DNA from: Mycobacteriaceae bacterium
GTDB lineage: Bacteria; Pseudomonadota; Gammaproteobacteria; Burkholderiales; Burkholderiaceae_D
Assembly: GCA_903970145.1 (NCBI GenBank)
Contig: CAJCHO010000039.1
Span: 31,728-95,727, forward strand
DNA: 64,000 nt
Reading direction: 5' to 3'
Every line of letters begins with the position of its first letter. Positions within the stretch are counted from its first letter, which is position 1. Below the pieces are notes generated by a model that saw nothing but the letters and a program-made list of their open reading frames with translations, ran no database searches and was not told where the DNA came from. This document shows, in pieces, positions 36,925-46,291 of this stretch. Position numbers and translations under genes: made by a program.

Positions 36925-37371
36925 TCAATTCCCGCGATCAAGCCGGTCGCGCGCCGCGAGCAGCTCGAGCAGGAAAGCCTTGCCGTCCTCGTAGCTGTCG
37001 AAGAACTTGCCGGTTTCTGCGGTCATGCCACGCAGCTCGAAATATTGGGACACCAGTGGGGTAAAGAGGGTCCTGCCCTCGACTTCCGGACCCGCCACCA
37101 CCGCCTGCCCGATACAGTTCTTGCGCCTCGCGTCAACCGTCCGGGCTCTGTCCATGATGAATTGAACCGCTTCCGGAGTACTGAGCATCGAGTCCCGGTA
37201 CACGATCATCAGCGCATAGGGGCCGCCGGCATCGAGCTGGTCGACAATCGAAGCCGTACGCTCGACATAGAGCTTGGAGAATTCGAGATTGAAGGGGCCG
37301 CAGCGCTCGACTACGAGCAGGCGCCCCTCAACAGACATTTCGAGATGACCATGCGGAGGACGGGCTTTCAT
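36925..37371 (-). CDS. Conserved hypothetical protein, STAS-like pattern
   Basis: 148 residues, no assigned family. The opening SVEGRLLVVERCGPFNLEFSKLYVERTASIVDQLDAGGPYALMIVYRDSMLSTPEAVQFIM has the alternating strand/helix layout of STAS-like single-domain proteins described near regulators. Later comes GKFFDSYEDGKAFLLELL, like a C-terminal helix. An internal ATG at residue 12 is an alternative start. It lies between serC and ybdK on the same strand, with 111 bases to serC. Confidence 0.55.
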   Translation of the reverse strand: MKARPPHGHLEMSVEGRLLVVERCGPFNLEFSKLYVERTASIVDQLDAGGPYALMIVYRDSMLSTPEAVQFIMDRARTVDARRKNCIGQAVVAGPEVEGRTLFTPLVSQYFELRGMTAETGKFFDSYEDGKAFLLELLAARDRLDRGN

Positions 37372-37467
37372 GGGACCAGTCAGAGAGGCGTCATACGCGG
37401 GCGGAAAGGTATGCAGATTGTCGCGCGAATCGGCCTTGCGCGCAGACGGGCGGCAACGCCGCGGTCG

Positions 37468-38598
37468 CTAGGTGTCGCTTTCAGCACTTGCCGAGAAACG
37501 CGCACACTGGTCGTCGACCACCGCTCCGAGAGCGCCGAGCTTTCCAAAGCGCGCCCGCAGCCAGCTGGCATCGTTGCCTTCACTCAGACAGCGCTCGATT
37601 TCGCTCAGCGCAGCACTGCCCACCTGGGGCAGATTCTGGCGAATTGCCAACAGCGTCGCTCGCACCTCGTCGGCGACGGTTCGCCGGCTTCCGGTCAGGG
37701 GATCGACGAGCTCACCGGACAGGCCGAAACGACATGCCTGGAAACGGTTAAAGCTGTAGACAAGATAGAGGTCCTCGGAGATTTCGCCAGGCGATTCAGC
37801 CAGTATCAGGCGCGCCACGCTCTGGGCGTAAATCGCCAGCGCCGCTGCACGCTCGACCCGCAAGGGAGTGTCAAATACCCGAATTTCGACGGTGCCGTAT
37901 TCCGGCTTGGGTCGGATGTCCCAGTAAAAGTCCTTCATGCTGGTGACGATTCCTGTGCCACGCATTTTCTCAAAGTAGGCGTTGAATTCGGCCCAGTTGC
38001 GCACACTGGGCATGCGACCGCTCAAGGGAAAGGTCGCGACCGTGTTTATGCGTGCGCAGTCGAAGGCCGTGTCTTCCCCTTGCAGAAAAGGTGAACTCGC
38101 TGCCAGCGCGATGAAGTGGGGTACATAGCGCGCAAGGCCATGCACCAGGCGTACCGCGGCGTCGCCGTCGGCACAGCCGATGTGAACATGCTGACCAAAG
38201 ACGGTGAACTGCTTGGCAAGATAGCCATACAGATCGGAGATGTGGCGCATGCGCGGGCCTTCCGCGATCTGCCGCTCGGCCCAGGACTGGAAGGGATGGG
38301 TTCCGCCACCACAGACGCCGACGTTGAGCTTATTAGCGGTCGTGCACACGGCATCGCGCAGCGTGCGCAGGTTAATGAGCACGCCGTGGTGATCGCGCTG
38401 GATCCCGGTTGCCACTTCGATCATGCTCTCCGTGATCTCAAGCTTGATGTCGAGACTGGGATAGCGGCTTTGCGTTAGACGCAAGAGGTCGGTCGCCGCG
38501 CGCGTCAGGTCACCGTCGCGCCTGTCGATGAGCTGAAGTTCCAGTTCAACGCCGAGGGTAAACGGTTCTGAAGGTGCGAATTCGAGTGTCTCGCTCAT
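37468..38598 (-). CDS. YbdK-type carboxylate-amine ligase (glutamate-cysteine ligase family 2)
   Basis: 376 residues of the GCS2 family: FTLGVELELQLID at the start, then TESMIEVATGI..DHHGVLINLRTLRD, CGGGTHPFQSW, FGQHVHIGCADGDAAVRLVHGLARYVPHFIALAASSPF, and NTVATFPLSGRMPSVRNWAEFNAYFEKM. YbdK of E. coli has weak glutamate-cysteine ligase activity in vitro; the true substrate is unknown. Start ATG 38598 sits four bases inside the antiporter gene (ATGA overlap), so the pair is translationally coupled. The role may be tied to the antiporter; that is inference. Confidence 0.9.
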   Translation of the reverse strand: MSETLEFAPSEPFTLGVELELQLIDRRDGDLTRAATDLLRLTQSRYPSLDIKLEITESMIEVATGIQRDHHGVLINLRTLRDAVCTTANKLNVGVCGGGTHPFQSWAERQIAEGPRMRHISDLYGYLAKQFTVFGQHVHIGCADGDAAVRLVHGLARYVPHFIALAASSPFLQGEDTAFDCARINTVATFPLSGRMPSVRNWAEFNAYFEKMRGTGIVTSMKDFYWDIRPKPEYGTVEIRVFDTPLRVERAAALAIYAQSVARLILAESPGEISEDLYLVYSFNRFQACRFGLSGELVDPLTGSRRTVADEVRATLLAIRQNLPQVGSAALSEIERCLSEGNDASWLRARFGKLGALGAVVDDQCARFSASAESDT

Positions 38599-39800
38599 TT
38601 GCGTCCCCTGCTCGATTCCCGGGCCCAACGCAGGGCAATTTCGGTAAGTACCGGTCCGATGATGGCCATCACCGAGATAACGCAGGTCGAAACGATGGCC
38701 GCGTGGGTCAAGGCGTCCTGATTCCCCAGAGCGTCCGCCAGTACCAGTGCCAGACTCGAAAGCGGTGCCAGTGCAACTCCGAGCATCGTCCCTTTCAGGG
38801 GACTAAGCGCAGCCGGTATTGCGCACACGGCGTTGCCTGCGAGTTTGGCGACGAGCCGAGCCACGATCACTGCGGCGACGACCGCCGCAAGATCCCAGGA
38901 ATCCGGAAAGGCCAGCGATGCACCCAGAATGATGAAATAGGCCAGTGAGATCACCACCCCGGTTTCCGAAGTCTGGTAGGCAAGCAGGCGGTGACTGCGA
39001 TCGGTGCTACGCAGCACCAAGCCGAAAAACAGCGCCGAGAGGATTGGAGACAAGCCAAAGCTCGGGGCGGCCGCATAAATGCCCATGCAACCGCACAGAA
39101 TGCCGATGGTCAGCAACGCGCTCTGGGCGCGCGTCACCGCGGCAAACAGGCGCAGGGCCGCGGCAGCCGCGGTACCCATCAGAAATGCGCCAAATAACTG
39201 CAACAAGGGCTGCAAGGCGATGTCCAGATGGGCGTTGGTCGTAGTCAGATAACCGCTTACGCTAAAGTGCACGATCAGCACGGCGTAGACGCTCGAGAGC
39301 GTGCTGAACAAGAGGGCTCGCTCGGAGACCTGGCCTCGCGCGCCGAACTCCTTGGAGACACTCATAACAACGATCGGTGAGCTCGTCATGCAGATGACGG
39401 CCACCAGACTGGCGTCGAGGTAGGAAAAGGAAAAGCCAAAGACTAGTACTGAAGAAATGAGTGCGAAGGCGAGCACGCTCTCACCGACGCTGGCCAAGAG
39501 AATCCACGGATTGCTGCGGATCCACGCCAATGGCACCCGCTGCCCGACCTCGAAAAGCAGCACCATTGCCAATGCCTCGAGCAAGGCACTTGGCAGAGGC
39601 ATGAGGTGCGCAAAATCGAAGTTGTTGCGCAAGATGCCGATCGCCACGCCCGCCAGCGACAGGGCCGCTACGCGCGGCAGCTTCGTGAAACGCACCACCA
39701 GTTCGGCCAGCAGGAGGGCAAAGAAGAATGCTCCCGCAGTCACCGCGAGCGGTGTGACAAACCAGTGATGGATGCTGACAGCCAGATCGGTCCAATCCAA
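38595..39800 (-). CDS. CPA2-type cation:proton antiporter
   Basis: A 401-residue, strongly hydrophobic protein with about 12 membrane segments. Features are typical of the Na+/H+ exchanger (CPA2) fold: FFFALLLAELVVRFTKLPRVAALSLAGVAIG at the start, LLEALAMVLLFEVGQRVPL, VAVICMTSSPIVVMSVSKEFG (the discontinuous-helix region), and LSALFFGLVLR. No RCK/TrkA domain follows, unlike KefB/C. Ion specificity (Na+, K+) cannot be read from sequence. It overlaps ybdK. The 278 bases upstream show no gene. Confidence 0.8.
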   Translation of the reverse strand: MDWTDLAVSIHHWFVTPLAVTAGAFFFALLLAELVVRFTKLPRVAALSLAGVAIGILRNNFDFAHLMPLPSALLEALAMVLLFEVGQRVPLAWIRSNPWILLASVGESVLAFALISSVLVFGFSFSYLDASLVAVICMTSSPIVVMSVSKEFGARGQVSERALLFSTLSSVYAVLIVHFSVSGYLTTTNAHLDIALQPLLQLFGAFLMGTAAAAALRLFAAVTRAQSALLTIGILCGCMGIYAAAPSFGLSPILSALFFGLVLRSTDRSHRLLAYQTSETGVVISLAYFIILGASLAFPDSWDLAAVVAAVIVARLVAKLAGNAVCAIPAALSPLKGTMLGVALAPLSSLALVLADALGNQDALTHAAIVSTCVISVMAIIGPVLTEIALRWARESSRGRK

Positions 39801-40078
39801 CGCATGCTCCTATCGGTCACTTGCAGGGGATATCGCGATGAGGGTCTGACATGCGGGACGGCCGCCTGTGCCGGCCGCCTCCCCGATTCACTGCCCCTAT
39901 GCCAGTCGCTTGCGGATCACAGCGCTGATGCTTGTTGGTCTGGATCGCATTCTAGGGGATCGTGTCAGAGGCTTTGGTGCGCTGGCATACATTTATGCGC
40001 TACCCCTTGATGAAACTCAGCCAATCATTTAACACGTTACAGGCGCGCCCGGACTCATCGTCGTGGCACCTCGTCAGG

Positions 40079-41155
40079 CTAACTGCGCTGCGCGGCGAAC
40101 GCTTCCTCGACGCCAACGACCGAACCGCTCTGGTTCGGGACGTAGCCTGGAAGAATGCGAATCGCCTCACCGTATTCCGGACTGCGCAGCACGGCGAGCA
40201 TGCGTTGTATCTGTGGCAGTGTCAGAGCGTCCTTCTGACACGCAAGAAAATAGCGCTCGGTATGCAATGGCATGAACTCGAGGTTGAACTGGCGCGCCGG
40301 GGTCTCGACACCAAGACCGGCGTCGGCCTTGCCGCTGGCGACGAAGGCGGCTACCGCCGCGTGGGTGTATTCGCAGTTGTCAAAGCCGCGCACGCGTCGC
40401 GGATCTACCTCGTCGCGCTCAAAGAGCATGTCGAGCAAAAGGCGCGTGCCCGACCCCTGCTGGCGGTTGATGAATTCGACTTCGGGGCGCATGAGATCCT
40501 TCAAACCATAGATCTTCTTCGGGTTGCCGCGCGCGACCATCAGACCCTGGCGCCGCGTCACCACGTTGATCAGCTTGATAGTGGCCGGATTGAGCCACTG
40601 GGTGTAGTAGCCAAGGGCGCGCGCTTCAAACTCGCCCGTCGGGATGTGGAACCCTGCGACCTCGCAACTCAGGCTTGCCAGCGCCGCCACCGACTCGAGA
40701 CTGGTGCGGTACTTTAACTCGATAGGCAACTGCGCGCGCACCAGAAAAGACCGCAGCGTCTCGACCGCGAAACCGTGACTGGCGTGTATGTGCAGAATGG
40801 CGCCTTCGCCGAGCACACGCCGCTCGATCTCGGCTTCCAGTTCGGTCGCGAGGCTATCGAGCGAGGGCGACAGGCGTGCGTTGATGCGCCGATCGGCCCA
40901 CACGAGCGTCTCGCCAAGCGGCGCCAAGCGCGAACCCCTGCCCTTCTCCATGATGATCAGCGCGGCGCCGAAGAGCCGCTGGCCGTCGCGCAACAGTCCC
41001 CAGGCGTGTCGATATGACAGGCTCTGCGATTTGCAGGCGCCAGCGAGCGTGCCGGCCTCGTCGATGCCACGCAACAAGCCCAGCAGCTTGGGGATCGAAA
41101 TTTCTTCCCCCTCGCGCTGGATCGACCAGACGGGCCGGATCGCAACCTTCAACAT
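40079..41155 (-). CDS. ModE-like regulator with C-terminal periplasmic-binding-like domain, likely regulator of the fds operon
   Basis: 358 residues. The N-terminal part (about 1-95) is a ModE/LysR-like winged helix (ISIPKLLGLLRGIDEAGTLAGACKSQSLSYRHAWGLLRDG..LFGAALIIMEKGRGSRLAPLGETLV). The remainder is a binding-protein-like domain (ILHIHASHGFAVETL..., FINRQQGSGTRLLLDML, VASGKADAGLGVE), resembling the molybdate/formate-linked regulators with this architecture. The start is set at ATG 41155 (MLKVAIRPVW); the longer frame would run into the dyad described below. It is divergent from fdsG, so the fds operon is its obvious target. Signal (formate, molybdate or other) is inferred. Confidence 0.82.
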   Translation of the reverse strand: MLKVAIRPVWSIQREGEEISIPKLLGLLRGIDEAGTLAGACKSQSLSYRHAWGLLRDGQRLFGAALIIMEKGRGSRLAPLGETLVWADRRINARLSPSLDSLATELEAEIERRVLGEGAILHIHASHGFAVETLRSFLVRAQLPIELKYRTSLESVAALASLSCEVAGFHIPTGEFEARALGYYTQWLNPATIKLINVVTRRQGLMVARGNPKKIYGLKDLMRPEVEFINRQQGSGTRLLLDMLFERDEVDPRRVRGFDNCEYTHAAVAAFVASGKADAGLGVETPARQFNLEFMPLHTERYFLACQKDALTLPQIQRMLAVLRSPEYGEAIRILPGYVPNQSGSVVGVEEAFAAQRS

Positions 41156-41163
41156 GGCCGTAT

Positions 41164-41183
41164 ATATGCTATTAATGACATAT
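41164..41183. promoter_or_regulatory. Candidate operator between the regulator and fds operon
   Basis: ATATG (41164-41168) and CATAT (41179-41183) form a dyad with a 10-base spacer, inside an AT-rich stretch that stands out in this GC-rich DNA. It lies 9 bases upstream of the ModE-like regulator's ATG. A second AT-rich run (TACATATATAG, near 41288-41298) lies closer to fdsG. The layout recalls ModE-type boxes with two TATA-like halves; binding is inferred. Confidence 0.45.
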
Positions 41184-41373
41184 TTTTCTGGATACGTCTT
41201 CCTATTTCGCAACCCCTGGCCGCATGGTAACCTTGTGTTTGCAAAGAAAGTTCGTCGCGCCCCGAATCGTGAACTTATGTTAATTCTTACATATATAGGG
41301 CGCTCCGGTCGACAAGCATTTGCTGATTCGGCCCAATGAGTTCTTGACCCGGGAATTCCCCCGGGCGCCAGCC

Positions 41374-41844
41374 ATGGCCACAGGCGACGAGATTGTTTTG
41401 GCCGTCATCAACGAGCGGCGTGCGCTGCGAGGCGCGCTCTTGCCCGTTCTGCACGGCATTCAGGATCGACTCGGCTACATCCCGAGCGAGGCCGTGGCAA
41501 CGATCGCCCGCGAGCTCAATCTGTCGCGCGCCGAAGTGCACGGCGTGATCACCTTCTACCATCACTTTCGCGAAGAGCCGGCCGGTCGCACCGTCATCCA
41601 GATCTGTCGCGCCGAGGCCTGCCAGGCCAATGGCGCCGACGCACTGGTGGAACATGCTCGAGCGCACCTGGGATGCGCACTTCATGAGACGACCGGCGAT
41701 GGCGCTATCACGCTCGAGCCGGTCTTTTGCCTGGGACAGTGCGCCGTCGGCCCGGCTCTGATGCTTGGTGAGCGCCTCTACGGCCGCGTTACGCCGGCGC
41801 GCTTTGATGAACTGGTGGGCCGCCTCGGGGAACCGCTCGCATGA
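41374..41844 (+). CDS. fdsG: NAD-dependent formate dehydrogenase gamma subunit
   Basis: NuoE-like [2Fe-2S] subunit of the soluble formate dehydrogenase. From ATG 41374 (MATGDEIVLAVINERR) the 156-residue protein contains LPVLHGIQDRLGYIPSEAV and the cluster cysteines in QICRAEACQANG and VFCLGQCAVGPALMLG. The open frame begins at 41320 but family proteins start near this ATG, and upstream residues have no counterpart. A CCCGGG-AATTCC-CCCGGG palindrome (41348-41366) lies just before the start. Its end overlaps fdsB by four bases (ATGA). Confidence 0.93.
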   Translation: MATGDEIVLAVINERRALRGALLPVLHGIQDRLGYIPSEAVATIARELNLSRAEVHGVITFYHHFREEPAGRTVIQICRAEACQANGADALVEHARAHLGCALHETTGDGAITLEPVFCLGQCAVGPALMLGERLYGRVTPARFDELVGRLGEPLA

Positions 41845-43406
41845 GCGCGCAGGCGACAATTGTCTATGTACCCTGCGATTCGACGGCGCTCGCTCTGGGT
41901 GCCGATGAAGTTGCCGCGGCGATTGCGGCCCATGCCGCGCGCCTCGGCCATGCGGTAGAGGTGCGACGCAATGGTTCGCGCGGACTGTTTTTTCTTGAAC
42001 CGCTCGTCGAGGTCATCACCGCGCAGGCGCGCGTGGCCTATGGACCGGTTGGCGTCGCCGATGTCGAAGGCCTGTTTGCAGCGGGATTTCTTGAAGGGCG
42101 GACACACGCGCTTTTCCATGGTCCGACCGACGAGATCCCCTATCTGAAACGTCAGCAACGCTTTACCTTCGCGCGCGCCGGGATCACCGAACCGCTGTCG
42201 CTTGACGATTATCTCGCCCACGAAGGATTTGCCGGGCTGCGTCGCGCACTTGCGCAAAATCCCGCCCAGGTCGTCGAGGAGGTAGTCGCGTCGGGATTGC
42301 GCGGGCGCGGTGGCGCGGCTTTTCCGACCGGCATCAAGTGGCGCACCGTCCAAGGCGCCGCAGGCAAAGAGAAGTTCGTTGTCTGCAATGCCGACGAGGG
42401 CGACTCCGGGACCTTCTCGGACCGCATGGTGATGGAGGACGATCCCTTCGTGCTGATTGAAGGCATGACCATCTGCTCGTATGCGGTCGGGGCGACCCAA
42501 GGCTACATCTACGTACGTTCCGAATATCCGCACGCGATTGCGACGCTCGAGAAGGCGGTCCAGCTTGCCCGCGGCGCCGGTTATCTCGGCAAGGCCATCC
42601 TCGGTTCAGCGCACGAGTTCAACATCGAGGTGCGCAAGGCTGCCGGTGCCTATATCTGCGGCGAAGAGACGGCGATGCTTGAGAGCATCGAGGGTAAGCG
42701 CGGCGTGGTGCGCGCCAAACCACCGCTGCCGGCCCTCAAGGGTTTGTTTGGCAAGCCAACAGCAATCAACAATGTCATTTCCTTTGCGAGCGTGCCCTTC
42801 ATTCTCGCCAAGGGCGCCAAGGCCTACCAGGATGTCGGTATGGGTCGCTCGCGCGGCACTCTGCCTTTGCAGCTGGCCGGCAACGTCAAGCATGGCGGTC
42901 TGGTAGAACTGGCATTTGGCATCAGCCTGCGCCAGTTGATCGAGGACTTTGGCGGTGGAACCGCGAGCGGTCGTCCGGTTCGCGCGGTCCAGGTGGGAGG
43001 ACCCCTGGGTGCCTACCTGCACCCGGACCAGTTCGATACACCGCTTGACTACGAAGCCTTTGCCGCGATCGGTGCGGTGCTTGGGCACGGTGGCGTCGTG
43101 CTCTTCGATGACAGCGTCGATATGGCACGCCAGGCGCGCTATGCGATGGAGTTCTGCTCGATCGAATCGTGCGGCAAGTGCACTCCCTGCCGGATTGGCT
43201 CGACACGAGGAGTCGAAGTTGTTGATCGAATTGTTGCCGGAGCCAATCGCGTGGCGCAGGTCAAGGTTCTGCGTGACCTGTGCGACACCATGGTCAATGG
43301 CTCGTTGTGCGCGATGGGCAGCATGACACCCATACCGGTGCTCTCGGCACTGAACCATTTTCCCGAGGATTTCGGCATCAAGGCCCCGGCCGACCGGGCT
43401 GCCTGA
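41841..43406 (+). CDS. fdsB: NAD-dependent formate dehydrogenase beta subunit (FMN/NAD binding)
   Basis: NuoF-like subunit where NAD+ is reduced. 521 residues: an N-terminal thioredoxin-like region (about 1-120) that has lost its cluster cysteines, then the FMN/NAD-binding [53 protein letters not shown], and the [4Fe-4S] motif SCGKCTPCRIGSTRG. Starts by overlapping fdsG; fdsA follows after 16 bases. With FdsG and FdsA it forms an enzyme that passes electrons from formate through FMN to NAD+. Confidence 0.95.
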   Translation: MSAQATIVYVPCDSTALALGADEVAAAIAAHAARLGHAVEVRRNGSRGLFFLEPLVEVITAQARVAYGPVGVADVEGLFAAGFLEGRTHALFHGPTDEIPYLKRQQRFTFARAGITEPLSLDDYLAHEGFAGLRRALAQNPAQVVEEVVASGLRGRGGAAFPTGIKWRTVQGAAGKEKFVVCNADEGDSGTFSDRMVMEDDPFVLIEGMTICSYAVGATQGYIYVRSEYPHAIATLEKAVQLARGAGYLGKAILGSAHEFNIEVRKAAGAYICGEETAMLESIEGKRGVVRAKPPLPALKGLFGKPTAINNVISFASVPFILAKGAKAYQDVGMGRSRGTLPLQLAGNVKHGGLVELAFGISLRQLIEDFGGGTASGRPVRAVQVGGPLGAYLHPDQFDTPLDYEAFAAIGAVLGHGGVVLFDDSVDMARQARYAMEFCSIESCGKCTPCRIGSTRGVEVVDRIVAGANRVAQVKVLRDLCDTMVNGSLCAMGSMTPIPVLSALNHFPEDFGIKAPADRAA

Positions 43407-43422
43407 AGCGAAGGATCGAGCG

Positions 43423-46284
43423 ATGAATATATTGAACGAGCAGGATTACGGCACACCCAGAGTCGAATCGGAGCAACAGGTCGTGCTCGAGATTGACGGG
43501 GTCGCGGTGTCGGTTACAGCCGGCAGCTCGGTGATGCGGGCCGCAATCGAAGCCGGCATCAACGTACCCAAACTGTGTGCGACCGATTCGCTCGAGGCCT
43601 TCGGATCGTGTCGCCTGTGTCTGGTTGAGATCGAAGGACGCAAGGGCTACCCCGCCTCGTGCACGACTCCCGCCGAAGCCGGCATGAAGGTCCGTACCCA
43701 GACCGACAAACTCGCACAGATCCGTCGTGGCGTGATGGAACTCTATATCTCGGACCATCCGCTTGACTGCCTGACCTGTCCGACCAACGGCAATTGCGAA
43801 CTGCAGGACATGGCTGGCGTGGTCGGCCTGCGCGAAGTGCGCTACGGCTATGAGGGCGCCAATCACTTTGACTCCGTCAAGGATGAGTCGAATCCATACT
43901 TCACCTACGATGCTTCCAAATGCATCGTCTGCAACCGCTGCGTGCGCGCCTGCGAGGAGACCCAGGGTACCTTCGCCCTGACCATCAGCGGACGCGGTTT
44001 CGAATCGCGGGTTTCGGCTGGCCAGAGCGAGAGTTTCATGGATTCGGAATGCGTGTCCTGCGGGGCCTGCGTGCAGGCCTGCCCGACCGCAACCCTGACC
44101 GAGAAGACCGTCATCGAAATGGGACAGGCCGACCACAGCGTGGTAACGACCTGTGCCTACTGCGGGGTCGGCTGTGCCTTCAAGGCTGAGATGAAGGGCG
44201 ATGAAGTGGTGCGCATGGTGCCCCACAAGGACGGGCACGCCAATGAAGGACACTCCTGCGTCAAGGGACGTTTCGCCTGGGGTTACGCGACTCACAAGGA
44301 TCGGATCACCAAGCCGATGATCCGCAAGCACATCACCGATCCCTGGCAGGAAGTCAGCTGGGACGAGGCCCTGGCGCACGCGGCCAGCGAGTTTCGCCGC
44401 ATCCAGCAGGAGCATGGACGCGATTCGATAGGTGGCATTACCTCCTCCCGGTGCACCAACGAGGAGACCTATCTGGTGCAAAAGCTGGTGCGCGCGGCGT
44501 TCGGTAATAACAATGTCGACACCTGCGCGCGCGTGTGCCACTCGCCGACCGGTTACGGCCTCAAGCAGACGCTCGGCGAATCGGCCGGCACCCAGACTTT
44601 CAAGTCGGTCGACAAGGCCGATGTCGTGCTGGTGATCGGTGCCAACCCCACCGACGGTCACCCGGTCTTTGCGTCGCGTCTCAAAAAACGCCTGCGTGAA
44701 GGTGCCCAGCTGATCGTCGCTGACCCGCGCCGCATTGATCTCATCAAGAGCCCGCATGTGGTTGCCGAGCATCACCTGCAGCTGCGGCCCGGCACCAACG
44801 TCGCGCTGATCAATTCCCTCGCGCACACGGTGGTCACGCAGGGTCTTGTCGACGAGGCCTTTGTCGCGCAACGCTGCGACGTCAAGTCCTTCGATCAGTG
44901 GCGCGAATTCGTGTCACGTGCCGAGAACTCTCCCGAGGCGATGGAGTCGGTGACCGGCGTTCCTGCGGGCGAAGTGCGCGCTGCGGCGCGCCTGTATGCG
45001 GCGGCCGGCAACGGCGCAATCTACTATGGCCTCGGCGTTACCGAGCATTCGCAGGGATCTACCATGGTAATGGGCATCGCCAATCTGGCAATGGCTACCG
45101 GTAACGTCGGGCGTGAGGGAGTCGGCGTAAACCCGCTGCGCGGACAGAACAACGTTCAGGGATCCTGCGACATGGGATCGTTTCCGCATGAGTTGCCAGG
45201 TTACCGCCACATTTCCGACAGCACGGTGCGCGCCCTGTTCGATGACGCCTGGGGCGTCACGCTGCAGGCCGAACCAGGACTGCGCATTCCGAACATGTTC
45301 GAGGCGGCGCTCGATGGCAGTTTCAAGGGCCTGTATTGCCAGGGCGAAGACATCGTCCAGTCCGACCCCAATACCCAGCACGTATCGGACGCACTGTCCG
45401 CGATGGAGTGCATCGTCGTGCAGGATCTGTTTCTGAACGAAACAGCAAAATTCGCCCACGTCTTCCTGCCGGGCTCCTCCTTCCTCGAGAAGGATGGAAC
45501 CTTCACCAATGCCGAGCGGCGCATCTCGCGGGTGCGCAAAGTGATGGCACCCAAGGCCGGGCTCGGTGATTGGGAAGCGACGATCGCCTTGGCGCGTGCG
45601 CTGGGCTACGAGATGCACTACGAGCACCCTTCCCAGATCATGGACGAGATCGCCTCGCTGACACCCACGTTCGCTGGCGTGAGCTATGCCAAGATCGATC
45701 GACTCGGAAGCATCCAGTGGCCCTGCAACGACGCCGCCCCCGATGGCACCCCGACGATGCATGTGCACGATTTTGTGCGCGGCAAGGGGCGCTTCATGCT
45801 GACCCAGTATGTCGCCACCGAAGAGAAGGTAACGCGCAAGTATCCGCTCCTGCTTACTACCGGTCGCATCCTCTCGCAGTACAACGTTGGCGCCCAGACG
45901 CGCCGCACCCACAACGTCGCCTGGCATAGCGAGGATCGCATCGAGATCCACCCGCACGACGCCGAGGAGCGCGGCATCGCGCAGGGTGACTGGTGCGGCA
46001 TCCGCAGTCGCGCCGGGGAAACCGTGCTGCGCGCAACGATCACCGAACGCGTGCAACCTGGGGTGGTCTACACCACCTTTCACTTCCCGGAGTCGGGCGC
46101 CAATGTCATCACCACCGAGAACTCCGACTGGGCGACCAATTGCCCCGAATACAAGGTAACTGCGGTCGAGCTCGTCAAGGTGTCGCAACCGTCGGAATGG
46201 CAAAAGCGCTATCGCACGTTCTCGATTCAGCAGGTTGATCTGCTCGAGCAGCGCCTTCCGGCGTCGGCCCCGATCACGTCCTGA
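43423..46284 (+). CDS. fdsA: NAD-dependent formate dehydrogenase alpha subunit (Mo-bisMGD catalytic)
   Basis: Catalytic subunit oxidising formate to CO2. 953 residues: N-terminal [2Fe-2S] domain (LCATDSLEAFGSCRLCLVEI..SCTT), HPLDCLTCPTNGNCELQD, two [4Fe-4S] motifs (CIVCNRCVRACEETQG, CVSCGACVQACPTATL), a further [4Fe-4S] (CAYCGVGCAFKA..HSCVKGRF), then the bis-molybdopterin domain. The Mo ligand is Cys372 in CARVCHSPTGYG (a cysteine, not selenocysteine), next to His373. Arg and His around it are conserved. GAAGGA precedes the ATG. Tungsten instead of molybdenum cannot be excluded from sequence. Confidence 0.97.
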   Translation: MNILNEQDYGTPRVESEQQVVLEIDGVAVSVTAGSSVMRAAIEAGINVPKLCATDSLEAFGSCRLCLVEIEGRKGYPASCTTPAEAGMKVRTQTDKLAQIRRGVMELYISDHPLDCLTCPTNGNCELQDMAGVVGLREVRYGYEGANHFDSVKDESNPYFTYDASKCIVCNRCVRACEETQGTFALTISGRGFESRVSAGQSESFMDSECVSCGACVQACPTATLTEKTVIEMGQADHSVVTTCAYCGVGCAFKAEMKGDEVVRMVPHKDGHANEGHSCVKGRFAWGYATHKDRITKPMIRKHITDPWQEVSWDEALAHAASEFRRIQQEHGRDSIGGITSSRCTNEETYLVQKLVRAAFGNNNVDTCARVCHSPTGYGLKQTLGESAGTQTFKSVDKADVVLVIGANPTDGHPVFASRLKKRLREGAQLIVADPRRIDLIKSPHVVAEHHLQLRPGTNVALINSLAHTVVTQGLVDEAFVAQRCDVKSFDQWREFVSRAENSPEAMESVTGVPAGEVRAAARLYAAAGNGAIYYGLGVTEHSQGSTMVMGIANLAMATGNVGREGVGVNPLRGQNNVQGSCDMGSFPHELPGYRHISDSTVRALFDDAWGVTLQAEPGLRIPNMFEAALDGSFKGLYCQGEDIVQSDPNTQHVSDALSAMECIVVQDLFLNETAKFAHVFLPGSSFLEKDGTFTNAERRISRVRKVMAPKAGLGDWEATIALARALGYEMHYEHPSQIMDEIASLTPTFAGVSYAKIDRLGSIQWPCNDAAPDGTPTMHVHDFVRGKGRFMLTQYVATEEKVTRKYPLLLTTGRILSQYNVGAQTRRTHNVAWHSEDRIEIHPHDAEERGIAQGDWCGIRSRAGETVLRATITERVQPGVVYTTFHFPESGANVITTENSDWATNCPEYKVTAVELVKVSQPSEWQKRYRTFSIQQVDLLEQRLPASAPITS

Positions 46285-46291
46285 GCGCGCA

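Noticed and set aside
41348..41366. CCCGGG palindrome before fdsG taken as terminator or operator
   Set aside because: No T-tract and adjacent to the start codon; could be chance in GC-rich DNA.
44914..46203. 429-residue minus-strand frame opposite fdsA
   Set aside because: Complement of fdsA; composition is typical of shadow frames.
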